From: Blastocystis sp. Blastoise
Lineage: Eukaryota; Sar; Bigyra; Opalinata; Blastocystidae
Assembly: GCA_039096225.1 (NCBI GenBank)
Contig: JBBPEB010000009.1
Location: 460,001 to 524,000 of the forward strand
Direction of reading: 5' to 3'
Length of the DNA: 64,000 bases
A program made the translations under genes and the position numbers. Under the pieces are notes generated by a model. That model was not told the origin of the DNA. It searched no databases and saw nothing but the letters and a program-made list of their open reading frames with translations. Shown here piece after piece: positions 1 to 11,957 of the stretch; positions within the stretch are counted from its first letter, which is position 1; every line of letters begins with the position of its first letter.

Positions 1-1252
1 TCCAAAAACTGACCAATGGGAATTTTTTTGCCTATTCTCATATATATAGTAATGATTTCAAATAGAGTTTGCCATTAAATAAAAAAGGAAAATCTTATGA
101 TAATTCATTTTATTATAGGTGTTTTATTATTATTTTATAAATTGTTTTTGTTAATTATTTTATTATATTGCTTTGTGATGTTTTTTTGTTATTAATTGCT
201 TCATACATATAATACAAAATTTAAAAAAAACTAAAACTTCTAGGATATGATAATATATCTATTAGAATAAAAACTTTTTTAGATGATTATTTGTTAAAAA
301 CTGAAAATGTTATTGTTTCCATTTTGTAGTTTCTTAATACTATCATTGGTTAAAGTCAAATAAAAGCAGTCAGTTCATTTGTCATTATAACTATTTAATC
401 CAATAGAAACATTTTAATTTGATTACTGTTTAGAAAAAGAAAATTCTATAATTTTCTCTGTAGTTTTATTAATACTTTCATTGGTTAAAGTTAAATAAAA
501 ACCTTCAGTTTATTTGCCACTAAAATTATTTAATCCAATAAAATCAATTTTTATTTATTCGATTTCCCGTGTAACTCTTATACTTACTGTCTTAAAAAAT
601 CTGATAATAAACAAGTCAGGAATTCTCATTTGTCGCTTTTTTCCTCCCGTGAAAACAGAATAACAGTGAAATATTATGAAAAAAACATTTTGTTTGATTA
701 AAACATTGTTTATTATATATTTATTACATTCATAAAGTGTTCTATAGATGTTTTAAATGAAAATAATCTAAAGAATAATATACTGAATTTTTGATCGAAT
801 TCTCATTACATATATTTAATGATTATAAAGATTTCTTAGCCACATAAATAGATATAATAATTATTATTCTATATTAATTTCAATGAAATATTTGAATTTA
901 TGTTAAAAAACCAAATTTAATTGTTTCAAATAACATGAATTACTCATATATGAATATCACATTCACATATACATTCATAATACATTGATTCTTTCATATA
1001 TAAGAATACCAATTTCAAAAACACACTCATTTCTTTCTTTAATTAAATCATATTCAATTCAATATTCTTCTTTATAAATCATTCTATCCAATAATACTCA
1101 CATTTTAATCAAAATAACATTTATAAACCATTTTAATCAAAATATCAAAAATACCAAGAAAAATCTCTTCTTCATACTTGATTTTTCATTATTTCGATAG
1201 TTATCGATTGAGTTACTGAAAGTTACTTTGTTTTTTAGAATTAATAAAGGAA
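1..1252. other. Non-coding left flank
   Basis: No gene is supported here. The stretch is AT-rich with stops in all frames. It holds a pair of imperfect direct repeats (entered separately), a CTCCCGTGA word at about 644-652, and a run of C/T- and A-rich sequence just before the first gene that would fit its promoter and 5' leader. No clear core promoter element can be told apart from the background of TATA-like sequence. Confidence 0.6.
327..540. repeat. Imperfect 80-bp direct repeat pair with CCAAT/ATTGG ends
   Basis: Units at 327-405 and 461-540 align over their whole length with scattered substitutions. Both contain CATTGGTTAAAGT near the left and ATTTAATCCAATA at the right end. The two ends of each unit are themselves roughly inverted (TTGGTTAAA against TTTAATCCAA). 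The units lie about 0.8 kb upstream of the first BTB-TLDc gene. They could be a duplicated CCAAT-box regulatory module or a remnant of a small repeat element; the sequence does not decide. Confidence 0.6.
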
Positions 1253-3506
1253 ATGGTGAAAGAAGGAGTTCTACTTGATCTTGATTCTTTCAATCAACTA
1301 AAGGATATTGCTTCTGGATTTGATGAATTGATGAAGAAAGTTGTTGATGGATTCACATCTATAGTATCTGAAACTCTATACACTGGAAAAACATTCCATG
1401 ATGTTCTAAAGAATTTAAATAATAATGTTAATGAAAATGAAGAAGATGGGAACTTAGATTATAAACAATTTCAAAATGAAAAGAAAAATAATGTGAATGA
1501 AACTATGAATATGAGTAAAAGATATTATAATAATGCTGTAGATACTGATTTGATTCGTTTCTCTAGTGATGGTCCTGTATTTTCCATATCTAAAAGCATT
1601 CTTAGTTCAATTCAATATTCTTATATATATGAACAATCTGAAGAAGAAATGAGAACTAAAGATGGAACTATATTTCTTGATTATCGAGGAAACGATATTT
1701 ATGTATATTATTTATTAGATTATTTGAATGGAAAAGAAGTTGATTATAGTGTATTTGATATAAAAGACAAATTGGAATTACTTCATTTATATGAATTTTG
1801 TAATATAATAATTCCTGTAGAATTAGTTGGTTGTCGTGAACAAAGAGATGATAATAAAAGGAAGTATAAAGAAGGTGATGAAGTTTCTCTTTTTATTAAT
1901 GGAAAGAAAGAAGATGTTATAAAACAATATTTAATTAAGAATGAGATTTGGAATGCTTTTATAATGAAGTATAATGATGGATTCGTTGATTATAATTTTA
2001 TTGATAATTCTTTCTCTATGAGTTTGAAATGTGATACTATAAAATATATTACTCAATATGCTGAACATGAATTTTGTTATATAGTAGAAACAGTTAATAA
2101 TTATTTGAATATTAATTTATTGAAAACAGAAATGTATACTCTATTTGGTGATAAAGGAAGGCAATGTATTATAGATATGATGAAAAGACCTATTGTATTT
2201 CTAGAATCAAAGATTATTAATAAGAAATGTTTTGAAACTCCATTAGTAAATTGGCTTGGTAAAGAAAAGAAATGGAAATTATTATTTAGGTATGTTATTA
2301 TTATTTATTATTATCTATGTTTATAGAGCAAGTGAACATGATTTTAAAGCAAGTGAATTCCATAAATATTGTGATACTTAATGTCCTACTGTAACTATTA
2401 TTAAACATATAGGTCATGATGATAAGATTAATATATTTGGAGGATATACTACTCAATATTGGGAATCTAGAGAAGAAAATTGTATATATATTTATTATTA
2501 TTATTTATTAGTATAATACAATATAGGTTGGAAATATGATAGTGGGTCTTTCTTATTTACATTAAGTAATGAGCATGATATTCCTCCTACTAAATATGAT
2601 ATACTTGATCCTTTTAATGCATTATATTGTGATATGAATAGTGGCCCTCATTTTATGGATATGCGTATTAGTGATGATTGTCATAATAACAACGATAGTT
2701 ATGTTAATGGTAGAACTGATGTATATTCTCATAGTCTTACTCCTCAATTCCGATCTTTATTTGTGAATACAGCTGGTCCACAAGAGCAAAATTGTTTTAC
2801 AGTTGATGAATATGAAGTCTATGAATTAATACCAAATCCTGATTTATATTTACCAAATTCAATTCTTATTAATGAAGAAATGGGTTTTGAGTTAAGTAAA
2901 TGGTTTGGTAAAGATAAAGAATGGGAGTTATTATATAGGTAATATTATATATTATTTATATATTGTTTATAATTATATATTATTATATATAGATGTTCTG
3001 ATGAGAATAGAAGTGTAAAGAAATGGCATGAGAAATGTGATGATAAAGAATCATTAGTAATTATACAAGGAAAAGGACAAGATGGTCAATCGTATATATT
3101 TGGAGGATATACTAGTATTGGTTGGGGAAAGAATCATAATGATATGGAAAATCCACTTCGAGAAGGTACAGGATGGAGAACAGATTCAAAAGCCTTTTTA
3201 TTTTCATTAACAAATCCTCATGGACATAATTATACTAAATTAGCTATTAATCCTGAATATGCAAATAGCGCCTTAATTAGTAATGATTCATCATTTGAAC
3301 TTACATTTTGTTGTGGTATATATTTATGTACTCAAATTGATAAAGATCGATTTACAAATGGTAGTAATGAATTTTTATTTAATGAAGATCCCGTATATAT
3401 ATCTCCTTATCCTGAATTAGGAAATAGTTTCTTTGTTAATACTAATAAGCCTGATAAGGATAATATCTTTGATTTAATTGATTTTGAAGTATTTACGAGT
3501 TATTAA
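1253..3506 (+). CDS. BTB domain protein with two tandem TLDc domains, interrupted by one in-frame stop
   Basis: Exons are about 1253-2289, 2327-2481, 2527-2938 and 2993-3506, all joining in frame. The start MVKEGVLLDLD matches the paralogues at 4.1-5.6 and 16.2-17.7 kb. Residues about 100-200 form a BTB/POZ-like domain (key stretch LDYRGNDIYVYYLLDYLNG). After a helical linker come two TLDc domains, recognised by HKYCD, TIIKHIGHD, FGGYT, FLFTLSNEHD and SLFVNTAGP. The second has W-KC-D, IFGGYT, FSLTNPHG and SFFVNT. A TAA at 2379-2381 falls inside TLDc-1, where paralogues have Gln or Lys; everything else is clean. TLDc domains in other eukaryotes are linked to oxidative-stress protection and V-ATPase regulation, while BTB domains recruit cullin-3. 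Here function is inferred only. It is either a freshly inactivated gene, a truncated BTB protein, or a sequencing error. Confidence 0.75.
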
Positions 3507-4095
3507 AATGAAAATAATTATCAAAATAATTTATCTTCTTTTTTAAATCTTTTTTATTATTTGTTCTTTTAAATCTTTTTTATTCAAATTAACGTATATG
3601 TCATTAATAGAATTTATATGTATACATATACAGTACATATATATTTTTTCTTTATTATACACTATATATATTTATATCTACTCTTTTATTAATTATTTAG
3701 CATTTTTTTAATTAAAATATATATTTTTTAGAATTATTAACCTCACAATGTAATGATATTTTTGTTCTATGATAATTATTTATTCTATAATATACTATTC
3801 ATTCAAATTAAAAAATACATGAATTATAAATAATATCCAACAGTAAGGACATGAATATATTAAAATATAATATTATATAAATTAACAAAAACGTTTAGAT
3901 ATTATTTCTATGATGTCAATGATATGTAGATTCTATGATATATTTCACAATTACTAAACATATAAGAAATAGCAACAAATAAAAATGATGATAAAAATAG
4001 TAATAACTTATAATACAAATATTTAAAAAAGAAATATATATTTTCAGAGTATTTCAGATAGATTCATTCATATAATAGAATATATATAATATATA
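3507..4095. other. Intergenic spacer between convergent genes
   Basis: It lies between the 3' ends of two convergent BTB-TLDc genes. It is T-rich then A-rich, consistent with two opposed 3' UTRs and polyadenylation regions. I see no gene or distinctive repeat. Confidence 0.6.
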
Positions 4096-5637
4096 TTAAG
4101 CTCTTCCCCAGACTTCATAATCTTCAACTTGAAAGTAATTCTTTTCATCTGGACCAGCAGTATTTACAAATAAGGATGACTTTTGAGGAGTATCTATCCA
4201 TGTAAAAGAAGAAGCTTTTGTATATGTATATACATTGTCAGTATTACATTCATCACTTAATGCAATATCTAAACCACTTCCAAATACAAGACCCCAAGAA
4301 GAAGAACAACATATACCTCTACCATTACCATTATGTAGATAGTGAGTAGGAGGAATACCATGCTCATTACTTAATGTAAATAGAAACTCTTTAGAAGCAG
4401 GTTTACCTTCATATAAACCAGATTCCCAACTTTGATCTGTATATCCTCCAAATATATTAATATGATTATTATGACCTATATGTTTAATAAGTATAACTGT
4501 TTCTCCTTGATTATCACAATACTTATGGAATGCTTTTCTTGAATAATTATGTTCACTTGCTCTATATATATAATGATATAATATAATATAATAATAACAT
4601 ATATACCTAAATAATAATTTCCATTTCTTTCCTTTGCCAAACCAATTTACTAAGGGAATTTCAAAACATTTCTTTTCTATTATAGTGGAATTCATAAATA
4701 CATTTAATTTTCCTATCATTGCTTCTTTCACAGCTTCTCTTCCTTCTTCACCAAAAAATTCATATATTTCGTTCTCTAGTAATTCTTTATCAATATGACT
4801 AATCATATCTTCTTCTATATATATATATCTATTATTCACATATTCAGTAATATAATCAATATATTCATATTTCTTATTCACATAAAAACTTTCATCAATA
4901 TGATTAAAATCAATAAATCCATTATCATAATTCTTAACATATTCATTCCATAATCCATTCTTAACTAAATATTCTTTAATAGTATCATTCTTATTTCCAT
5001 TAATAATCAATTCTATTTCATCTCCTTCTTCATATTTCTTTTTCTTTGTATCTCTTCTTGCTCTACAATCTATTAATTCTAAAGGAATTACTAACCCACA
5101 AAATTCAAATAAATCTAATATTTTTAATTGTTCTTCATAAGAAAGAGAATCAAAATCTACTTTCTTTCCATTCAAATAATTAACTAAATAATAAACAGAA
5201 CCATCATTACCTCTATAATCTAGATATATAGATCCATCATTTGTCCTAAGTTCTTCACTACATTGTTCTTCAATAAAAGAACCTTTCAAAGTATCTAAAA
5301 CAGATTTGGATATTTGAAATATAGGACCATTATTGGTAAATCTAATGGAATTCATATCATTATCATCATTATTCTTCATATTGACATTCATATTCTCATT
5401 TTTATCACTTTCATAAGCAGATTTCATTTCAAATCCATTTTTTCCGCTTTTATTATTAATATAGCCATCTCCAATATGTTTTATAAGTCTATTAATCGAT
5501 ATTCTAGAATGTATTCCAAGATTCATTACTGATCCAAATACATTAACTACGTCTTTCATCAATTCTTCAAATACATTAATATCCTCCTTCAATCTATTGA
5601 ATTTATCAATATCAAATAACACCTTTTCTTTCACCAT
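4096..5637 (-). CDS. BTB-TLDc domain protein
   Basis: Two exons, 5637-4607 and 4561-4096, are separated by a 45-nt GT-AG intron (4562-4606). That intron is a multiple of three with no stop, so the gene also reads open straight through. The N-terminal 100 residues begin MVKEKVLFDIDKFN. A BTB/POZ-like domain follows (IRFTNNGPIFQISKSVL, LDYRGNDGSVYYLVNYLNG). Then comes a linker and a complete C-terminal TLDc domain (RASEHNYSRKAFHKYCD, LIKHIGHNNHINIFGGYT, FLFTLSNEHG, SSLFVNTAGP, final DYEVWGRA). By family knowledge the TLDc fold may bind V-ATPase or act in stress responses, and BTB may dimerise or bind CUL3. It is very close in sequence to the 16.2-17.7 kb gene, including long near-identical nucleotide blocks in the BTB exon, so the duplication looks recent. 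Confidence 0.85.
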   Translation of the reverse strand: MVKEKVLFDIDKFNRLKEDINVFEELMKDVVNVFGSVMNLGIHSRISINRLIKHIGDGYINNKSGKNGFEMKSAYESDKNENMNVNMKNNDDNDMNSIRFTNNGPIFQISKSVLDTLKGSFIEEQCSEELRTNDGSIYLDYRGNDGSVYYLVNYLNGKKVDFDSLSYEEQLKILDLFEFCGLVIPLELIDCRARRDTKKKKYEEGDEIELIINGNKNDTIKEYLVKNGLWNEYVKNYDNGFIDFNHIDESFYVNKKYEYIDYITEYVNNRYIYIEEDMISHIDKELLENEIYEFFGEEGREAVKEAMIGKLNVFMNSTIIEKKCFEIPLVNWFGKGKKWKLLFRYICYYYIILYHYIYRASEHNYSRKAFHKYCDNQGETVILIKHIGHNNHINIFGGYTDQSWESGLYEGKPASKEFLFTLSNEHGIPPTHYLHNGNGRGICCSSSWGLVFGSGLDIALSDECNTDNVYTYTKASSFTWIDTPQKSSLFVNTAGPDEKNYFQVEDYEVWGRA

Positions 5638-7211
5638 TAATGAAATAATGCTAATTAAATAAACATAGTTTTTTCCCTGTTTATTTTTTTTTCAATAAAT
5701 TTCTTATTTTTCTTCATTATTCTCTTACTATTCACATATAAAAATTAGAATTATATTAAATGATTAATATTGAATGCGATCTACAAAAATATCTCAATAA
5801 TTTTCCAAAATAGGTAACTCATTGTGGATCTTCGCTTATTCTTTTACTTAAAATGATGTATTGAATACTAATTAAAAATATAGAGGATACTAAAAGCAGA
5901 GCTGTATGTCTAATCAATTTATATTTCTTACATCATTTACATTTTGATTGATAACTAACTTATTTTTAATATATACGTTTCTATTATTATTTACAATATA
6001 TCCATACATTTATATCTGATAACTATTACTTATCTAGAAATGAATAACTCTATTCTTTTGGTAATCATTCCTGATTTCTGACTATATTTAATACATTATT
6101 ATTTATTTTTATATTATATTTGTATAATATGTTTCTATTACTCAGATTGAATTACTTCTATTACTCTTGATAAAATTATCACTCCTGTTCTTTCTAACTC
6201 CTTCTTCTTACTCTTCCATGTCTATTGTATATTACTTTACTCCCCTATATATTTTTACAATAATTTATGAAGACATCAAAATTAGCATATTCATATAGAT
6301 AATATATTATCATATATTTATGATGAATAACAACTATCTTTGATATTTTATTCAATAATATATTATTGGTAATAGAAATATATATTGTTTATGTGTATCG
6401 CTTATGTATCAATAGATACATATGTGAATTAAATATAATTTTATTTTACCTATAAGTAGTACATAATTCTCAAATAATATCGTGTTTAAAATTATTTAAT
6501 ATTTAAATCTAATAAGAATTAAATCATAAAATATTTTATTACTCTCAATGCATTTTGATAAAAATATATTTCTAACCAAAATGTATAATAATACAATTAT
6601 AATTAGATTCGTTAGTATTTTTATTTAATTATGTATATACTCATATCGTTATAAACTGTTATATATTAATATGAAAAATAGGTTTCATTAAAATATGTGT
6701 TTTAATTATTTTAGAACATTTGTTGAAGAACTGTTTTACTAAGTATAAAAAATGTTTTATAAAAATAGTAAATAAAACAAAAAAAAAACAAGTATTATTT
6801 ATAATCTTAAAATATATATTAAATTGTTTATCAAGAAGTCATTCACTTTTTTATATTATATAAAAAAAATGTTAAAAACAGCTTTAATTAAACATGACGA
6901 TATTATTCAACTAATTATATTTATGTAGAATTATTTATAAAATTTAAACTTCATGAAAACTATAAAGTTAAATTCATAATAAACATTATATGGTATTCTA
7001 TAATATATATTATTTATATATATTATAAAAATATATATTTTATTTAATCACTGTAGTTTCTCATCAAATAAACAAGAAAAAATATTAATAAAATTATATA
7101 TATACTTTATAGAAACGTTAATACATGAAAAACAATAATGACAAGACATTTATAAGACAATATAAGTATATAAGATATAAATTATCACATATACAAAAGA
7201 ATTAAATATAA
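5638..7211. other. Intergenic spacer, no gene seen
   Basis: About 1.6 kb of AT-rich sequence with stops in all frames. It would contain the promoter of the minus-strand BTB-TLDc gene on its left and the 3' UTR of the minus-strand repeat gene on its right. No repeat or conserved block stands out. Confidence 0.55.
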
Positions 7212-10200
7212 TTAGAAAAATTCATAATCCACGTGATTGTTTTGAATAAACGAAGAATCATTTAGTAGTTGTTTACATATATTCCTTTGTTCATAAATAG
7301 TATAATCTATATAATACTATTAATTTAAATAACTATATGTATACATAACCAAAAATAGAATTCTTTCAATTTAGGAAATTTTCCATTAATAATAAAACTG
7401 ATAAGTTTTGATAATTGTTCCTCATCATAAATATATAATGCTAAACTTTTTATATTTTGAGTTTTATTTTCATTAATACACTCTAATAATGTTTCTATCT
7501 CATATTTACTCATTGTTGCATCTATATATATAATATGTTATTATAAAAAAATATATACTTTGGATACCAATAATTGTATTTATAAATGAATTAGTATCAT
7601 ATTTACATCGAAGAATTGAATTATTTGGGTCATAGATATAATCATCATCATTATTATTTTCCCATTCTATAGAAATATAATAATAATGAATATAAATGGA
7701 ATGATTTAATTGATGGCATACCACCTAATCGGACAATACATGAGGATGGAAAGTTGGTATTATTTATATAATTACAAATTGTTTTAATAAAATCTAGCCA
7801 CCATTCTCTATCGTAATAGTTATCTATATATATATGTATTATTTAATAAAAATAATTATTATATAAAGAAATACGTGTACATAAATATATATGATTCATA
7901 ATAAAAAAAAACATTATTATTAAAATATATACAAAACTTGATAGACTTTAGTTGAGGGAAATTATCTGTAGTATATAGTTTACAAAAATTATCATCTGGT
8001 ATATCCTTAATAACTAAATAAATATTCATAAAAAGATTAGGATGAAATGTAATATATTATAGGTAAAACATTATATCATTTAATATATATACTTAAAAAT
8101 AATTCAGTTGTATTATGGAAACAGCCTTTAGGTATTAATCGATTTATAAAAGATATAGTACAATCTAGCAATAATAATAAAAATTAATAAAATAAACAAT
8201 TTTTACAAAAAATAAATATATAAATAATTACCTTCGATTTTAACAATAGAAGCCTTAGAAATTAATTTCTCTACTATATTTTCATAAGCAGTTAAATATT
8301 CAGATAATGAGTCTTCTTCCATAGAATATACTATATATATATTCATATATTTTATTATATAACATACAATCAATTTCTAATTTATGAATAGTATTAAACG
8401 TATTATCATTAAAAATTGTTGATATCCATGTTATATATTCCATACTTATATTCTTATCAACTATAGATATTAAACATAAAAATAATAATCTAATTAAAGA
8501 AAGAAAATACATGAAACATATAAATAATTCAAATGTTTTAATATATAAGTATTTAAGAATCTTTCTAATGCATTTCTGACATCATCTTCATTATCTTTAT
8601 CATCTATAAATGAATAAATACTAGTAATATTATTATATATCAACAATATATATATATAATTTTTATTTAAAAAATACCTTCAAAACCTATTTCTAAACTA
8701 TTAATACTGTGTTTATAGTTGTCAATAGACTCAAACAAATTTATATTTGCAGAACGAGAAGAATAAACTTTAAAGAATTGGATATAAAATATAAAAAATA
8801 TTAAAAAATAAGTTAAAAGAATAAAGAATATTTCATACGTGAAAGATAATCAATTGAAATCAGATTCTTTTTAAACAATTCATTTAAATGCGGGAAATAA
8901 CAAATAAAATCATCTATATTATAAATAAACATATATAATAAATTATATATATAGTATTATATTCTTAAATGTAAAAATATATATAATATACATAATTATA
9001 CAATTTATATTAATATGAATTGAATGAGTATAAACTATTTCATCCAAACGAAGAACTATTTCCTCTTTTTCATAACTATCAATTTTATTTATATGAATAG
9101 TATCAATCATAGACATTAAATTAACAGGAAATAGAGACTTAAAATATTTTGTATCTATATTAAGAAAAATAGTCTATTTATTAGTATGTAAATATACTTA
9201 TTTCAATTTCATAGTTGATAATATGTAATTTTTGGAAGCATTCTTTCTTTATTAAAGACAATTTGAATAATTCTATATATATATGATGGTATATATATAT
9301 ATATATATATACCATCATCATCATCATCATTATCATTATCATTTTCATCATCATTATCATCATCATTGTATATGAGTTCAGTAACATTTGGAAATACATG
9401 AGTTGTCATTATTTTGTAAAATAGATTATAATCAATTTCATTAGTCAATTCTCTAACTATATAGAATTATAATAATAGAAACAATATTAATAATAACTAG
9501 AAAATAATACTCCAATTAACATTTAATGTAGTTAAAGAATCGAAAACACCTTCTTCTAATAATTTCATACAAATTACAGAATTATTTTGACAATCGAAAT
9601 CTAAAATAAATTATTTAGTTTATTAAATATATTTTTTTTACCTTCATTTAAAATGATTTCTGAAATAAACAAATGCGAAGGAAGAAGTAATAATTGAGAT
9701 ATACCAAGTTTAGAAGATATATTATTAATACTATTATATATATATATAAATTCATGACAATTCATTAAAAAAATAGAATTATATACCAAAATGTTTTATT
9801 TTTTGTTTTTTCTATATAATAATAATAAAATAAATGAATTTATTGTATATATTTACCATTATATTGAATACTGACTTCATCATTTAATGTATACTTATCT
9901 TCTGTTTCACTTATTTCAACATTTGAATAATCATTTGTATATATAGCTTCATTAACTATACTCTTGTTCAGTTTACATAATTGGTTACTTTGTCTTCTTC
10001 TATTATAAGAATCAATAAAATCCTCAGAATAATATATTTTATTAAAATCTAAAGAAGAAATCTTATTATATTCATTCATTTCGGATTCAGTATAGCACTC
10101 ATATTTTTTATGTTTATATACTCTACATGCATCATTATATAATAAGCAATTATATTCCATTATATAGTCATCACTATTTGGATTTAATAATAGTGCAGTC

Positions 10201-10484
10201 TCCTTATAATGCGTATTCACTATATAATAGATTTATTAGTATCAATTCTATATATATATATATACCATTTATTGTTATTTCTTTTAAAGATGGGAATATA
10301 TCTTTAATACACAATGGACATATATATTCTAATGGAATATTCGAAGAATAATCATCTATATATATATCATTATTATTCATTATATAAAATTGATTTACAT
10401 GTAATATTAATATTAGTAATATTCATCATTTTAAAAAGAAGAGAATAATATAAAAATTCGTCTTTACGTTTAGGTGTAAATAAT

Positions 10485-10550
<66 letters not shown>

Positions 10551-11047
10551 ATTAATAATTATTTTTTTCTCTTCTAAATTGAATAACTCCATAGGTATAG
10601 TTGAATCGATATAGTTATCATAAGATCCATTTATATTATAATTATTGTCTTTCAAATATTCATCGAATAATTCTTTAACATGAAATAATAAATCACTTTG
10701 AATTTCATTATGAATGGTAACTGAATATTCATAAAGTGTTTTATATATATCATAACTATCTTTCAAATCTAATGATTCAATATCAAAGTTTTCTTTCATC
10801 AAAAAATCAATCACTTTATTCATAGGAGAAGAAGGTATATCTATATAATAGCTACCATCCTCATATTTCTCAGAGTGTTCTATAATATCATAAAAGGGTA
10901 ATTGCTGATATTTCTCAATAAATTCTTTAGGAATCCATAATTTTGTCTCATCTTGGAATGTAAATAAATCTAGAACAACAAATAAATATTTCTCAATAAT
11001 ATTTAAATACATTTATCTTCAGTTAATTGAAAATCACTTGTTGACAT
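7212..11047 (-). CDS. BTB-like protein with one-module-per-exon leucine-rich-like repeats
   Basis: The predicted start is MSTSDFQLTEDKY (11047-11011). A 41-nt intron (11010-10970) follows, then a BTB-like exon 10969-10550 (LFTFQDETKLWIPKEF, YEDGSYYIDIPSSPMNKVI). About fifteen short exons follow, each with a pattern such as IFPSLKEITING, THVFPNVTELIYND or KFPKLKEFYFWL. This resembles irregular leucine-rich repeats of roughly 25-35 residues, separated by 40-80 nt TA-rich introns. A larger exon around 10219-9857 is acidic and polar (ESEMNEYNKISSLDFNK). The last exon ends QNNHVDYEFF with TAA at 7212. I do not recognise a named family. A BTB plus LRR-like solenoid would suit a protein-interaction adaptor, possibly a cullin-3 substrate receptor, but that is inference. 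Exon limits in the 7.3-9.6 kb part are approximate. Confidence 0.55.
10486..10549. repeat. (TA)n microsatellite forming an intron
   Basis: An almost pure TA tract makes up an entire intron of the minus-strand BTB/LRR-like gene. Its donor GT lies at 10549-10548 and its acceptor AG at 10487-10486. Many introns in this window are of this composition; this is one of the cleanest. Confidence 0.8.
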
Positions 11048-11957
11048 CACTTGAATTCAACTATAATGACAATGTAATCCGATATTAATATACTTATAAA
11101 TATATTTTTTATATAATATATTAAATATATACTTTAGAAAATGTTATACTCTATTATAAACATAATAAATCATTAATAAAAGAACAAACAAAACTTGCAA
11201 ATTGTTTAGAAGAATCTTCATGAAAATAAATAAAAAATGATTAGAGAATTGCTAAAAGACCGCGAATATATTTTGTAAGATTTATTTTGTTGTATATGTT
11301 TTTTAAGCAATTTATAAGCATTTAAAATACTTTTATAGATCAATTTATGCAATATAGATTCGTGTAAAGAAAAAGAAATACTGATATCAATTGATTTTTG
11401 ATTTTTTTATTTGATTTTCTTATTATTATACTTGTTCAAACCTTGATTTTATGCTCTAAGAATTCTAAAATAATAGATAGATATGATGAAGTGATTCAAA
11501 TTCTGTTTCTATAATGTGAATGAAGTCTTTTTAAGATTAACTTACGAATTATTCAATAATTTTAATTAATATGATTATATATATATGAGTCTCTAGTTTA
11601 TTTCATAATTAAGAATAGAAATATACGTTAGTTTAACCACATAAAAACGTATTTTGTGTAATATTTGATATAAATTCATAATAAAATACTTTTTTGAGTA
11701 TAATAACAATCCTAATATATAAATATTCATTAAAATGAATCACATATTCAATATTGACTGATATAAATAGATAAAACCATCAATCCTGGATTTTCAAACT
11801 TGTGAATTCATTTGAGGGATTCAGTTTACAACTGAAATTGTTTTAATAGTTTTATCATTTTATTATTGTCTATTTTTCATTCATATTCAATATTTAACAC
11901 GTATTTCTTATTTTAAACACAAATATAAGATATCTCTGTTATTAAAATAATAATATA
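11048..11957. promoter_or_regulatory. Divergent intergenic region between two related BTB/LRR-like genes
   Basis: About 0.9 kb separates the start of the minus-strand gene from the presumed start of its plus-strand relative. It must contain both 5' leaders and promoters, if both are expressed. No clear motif is visible beyond general AT-richness. Confidence 0.35.
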
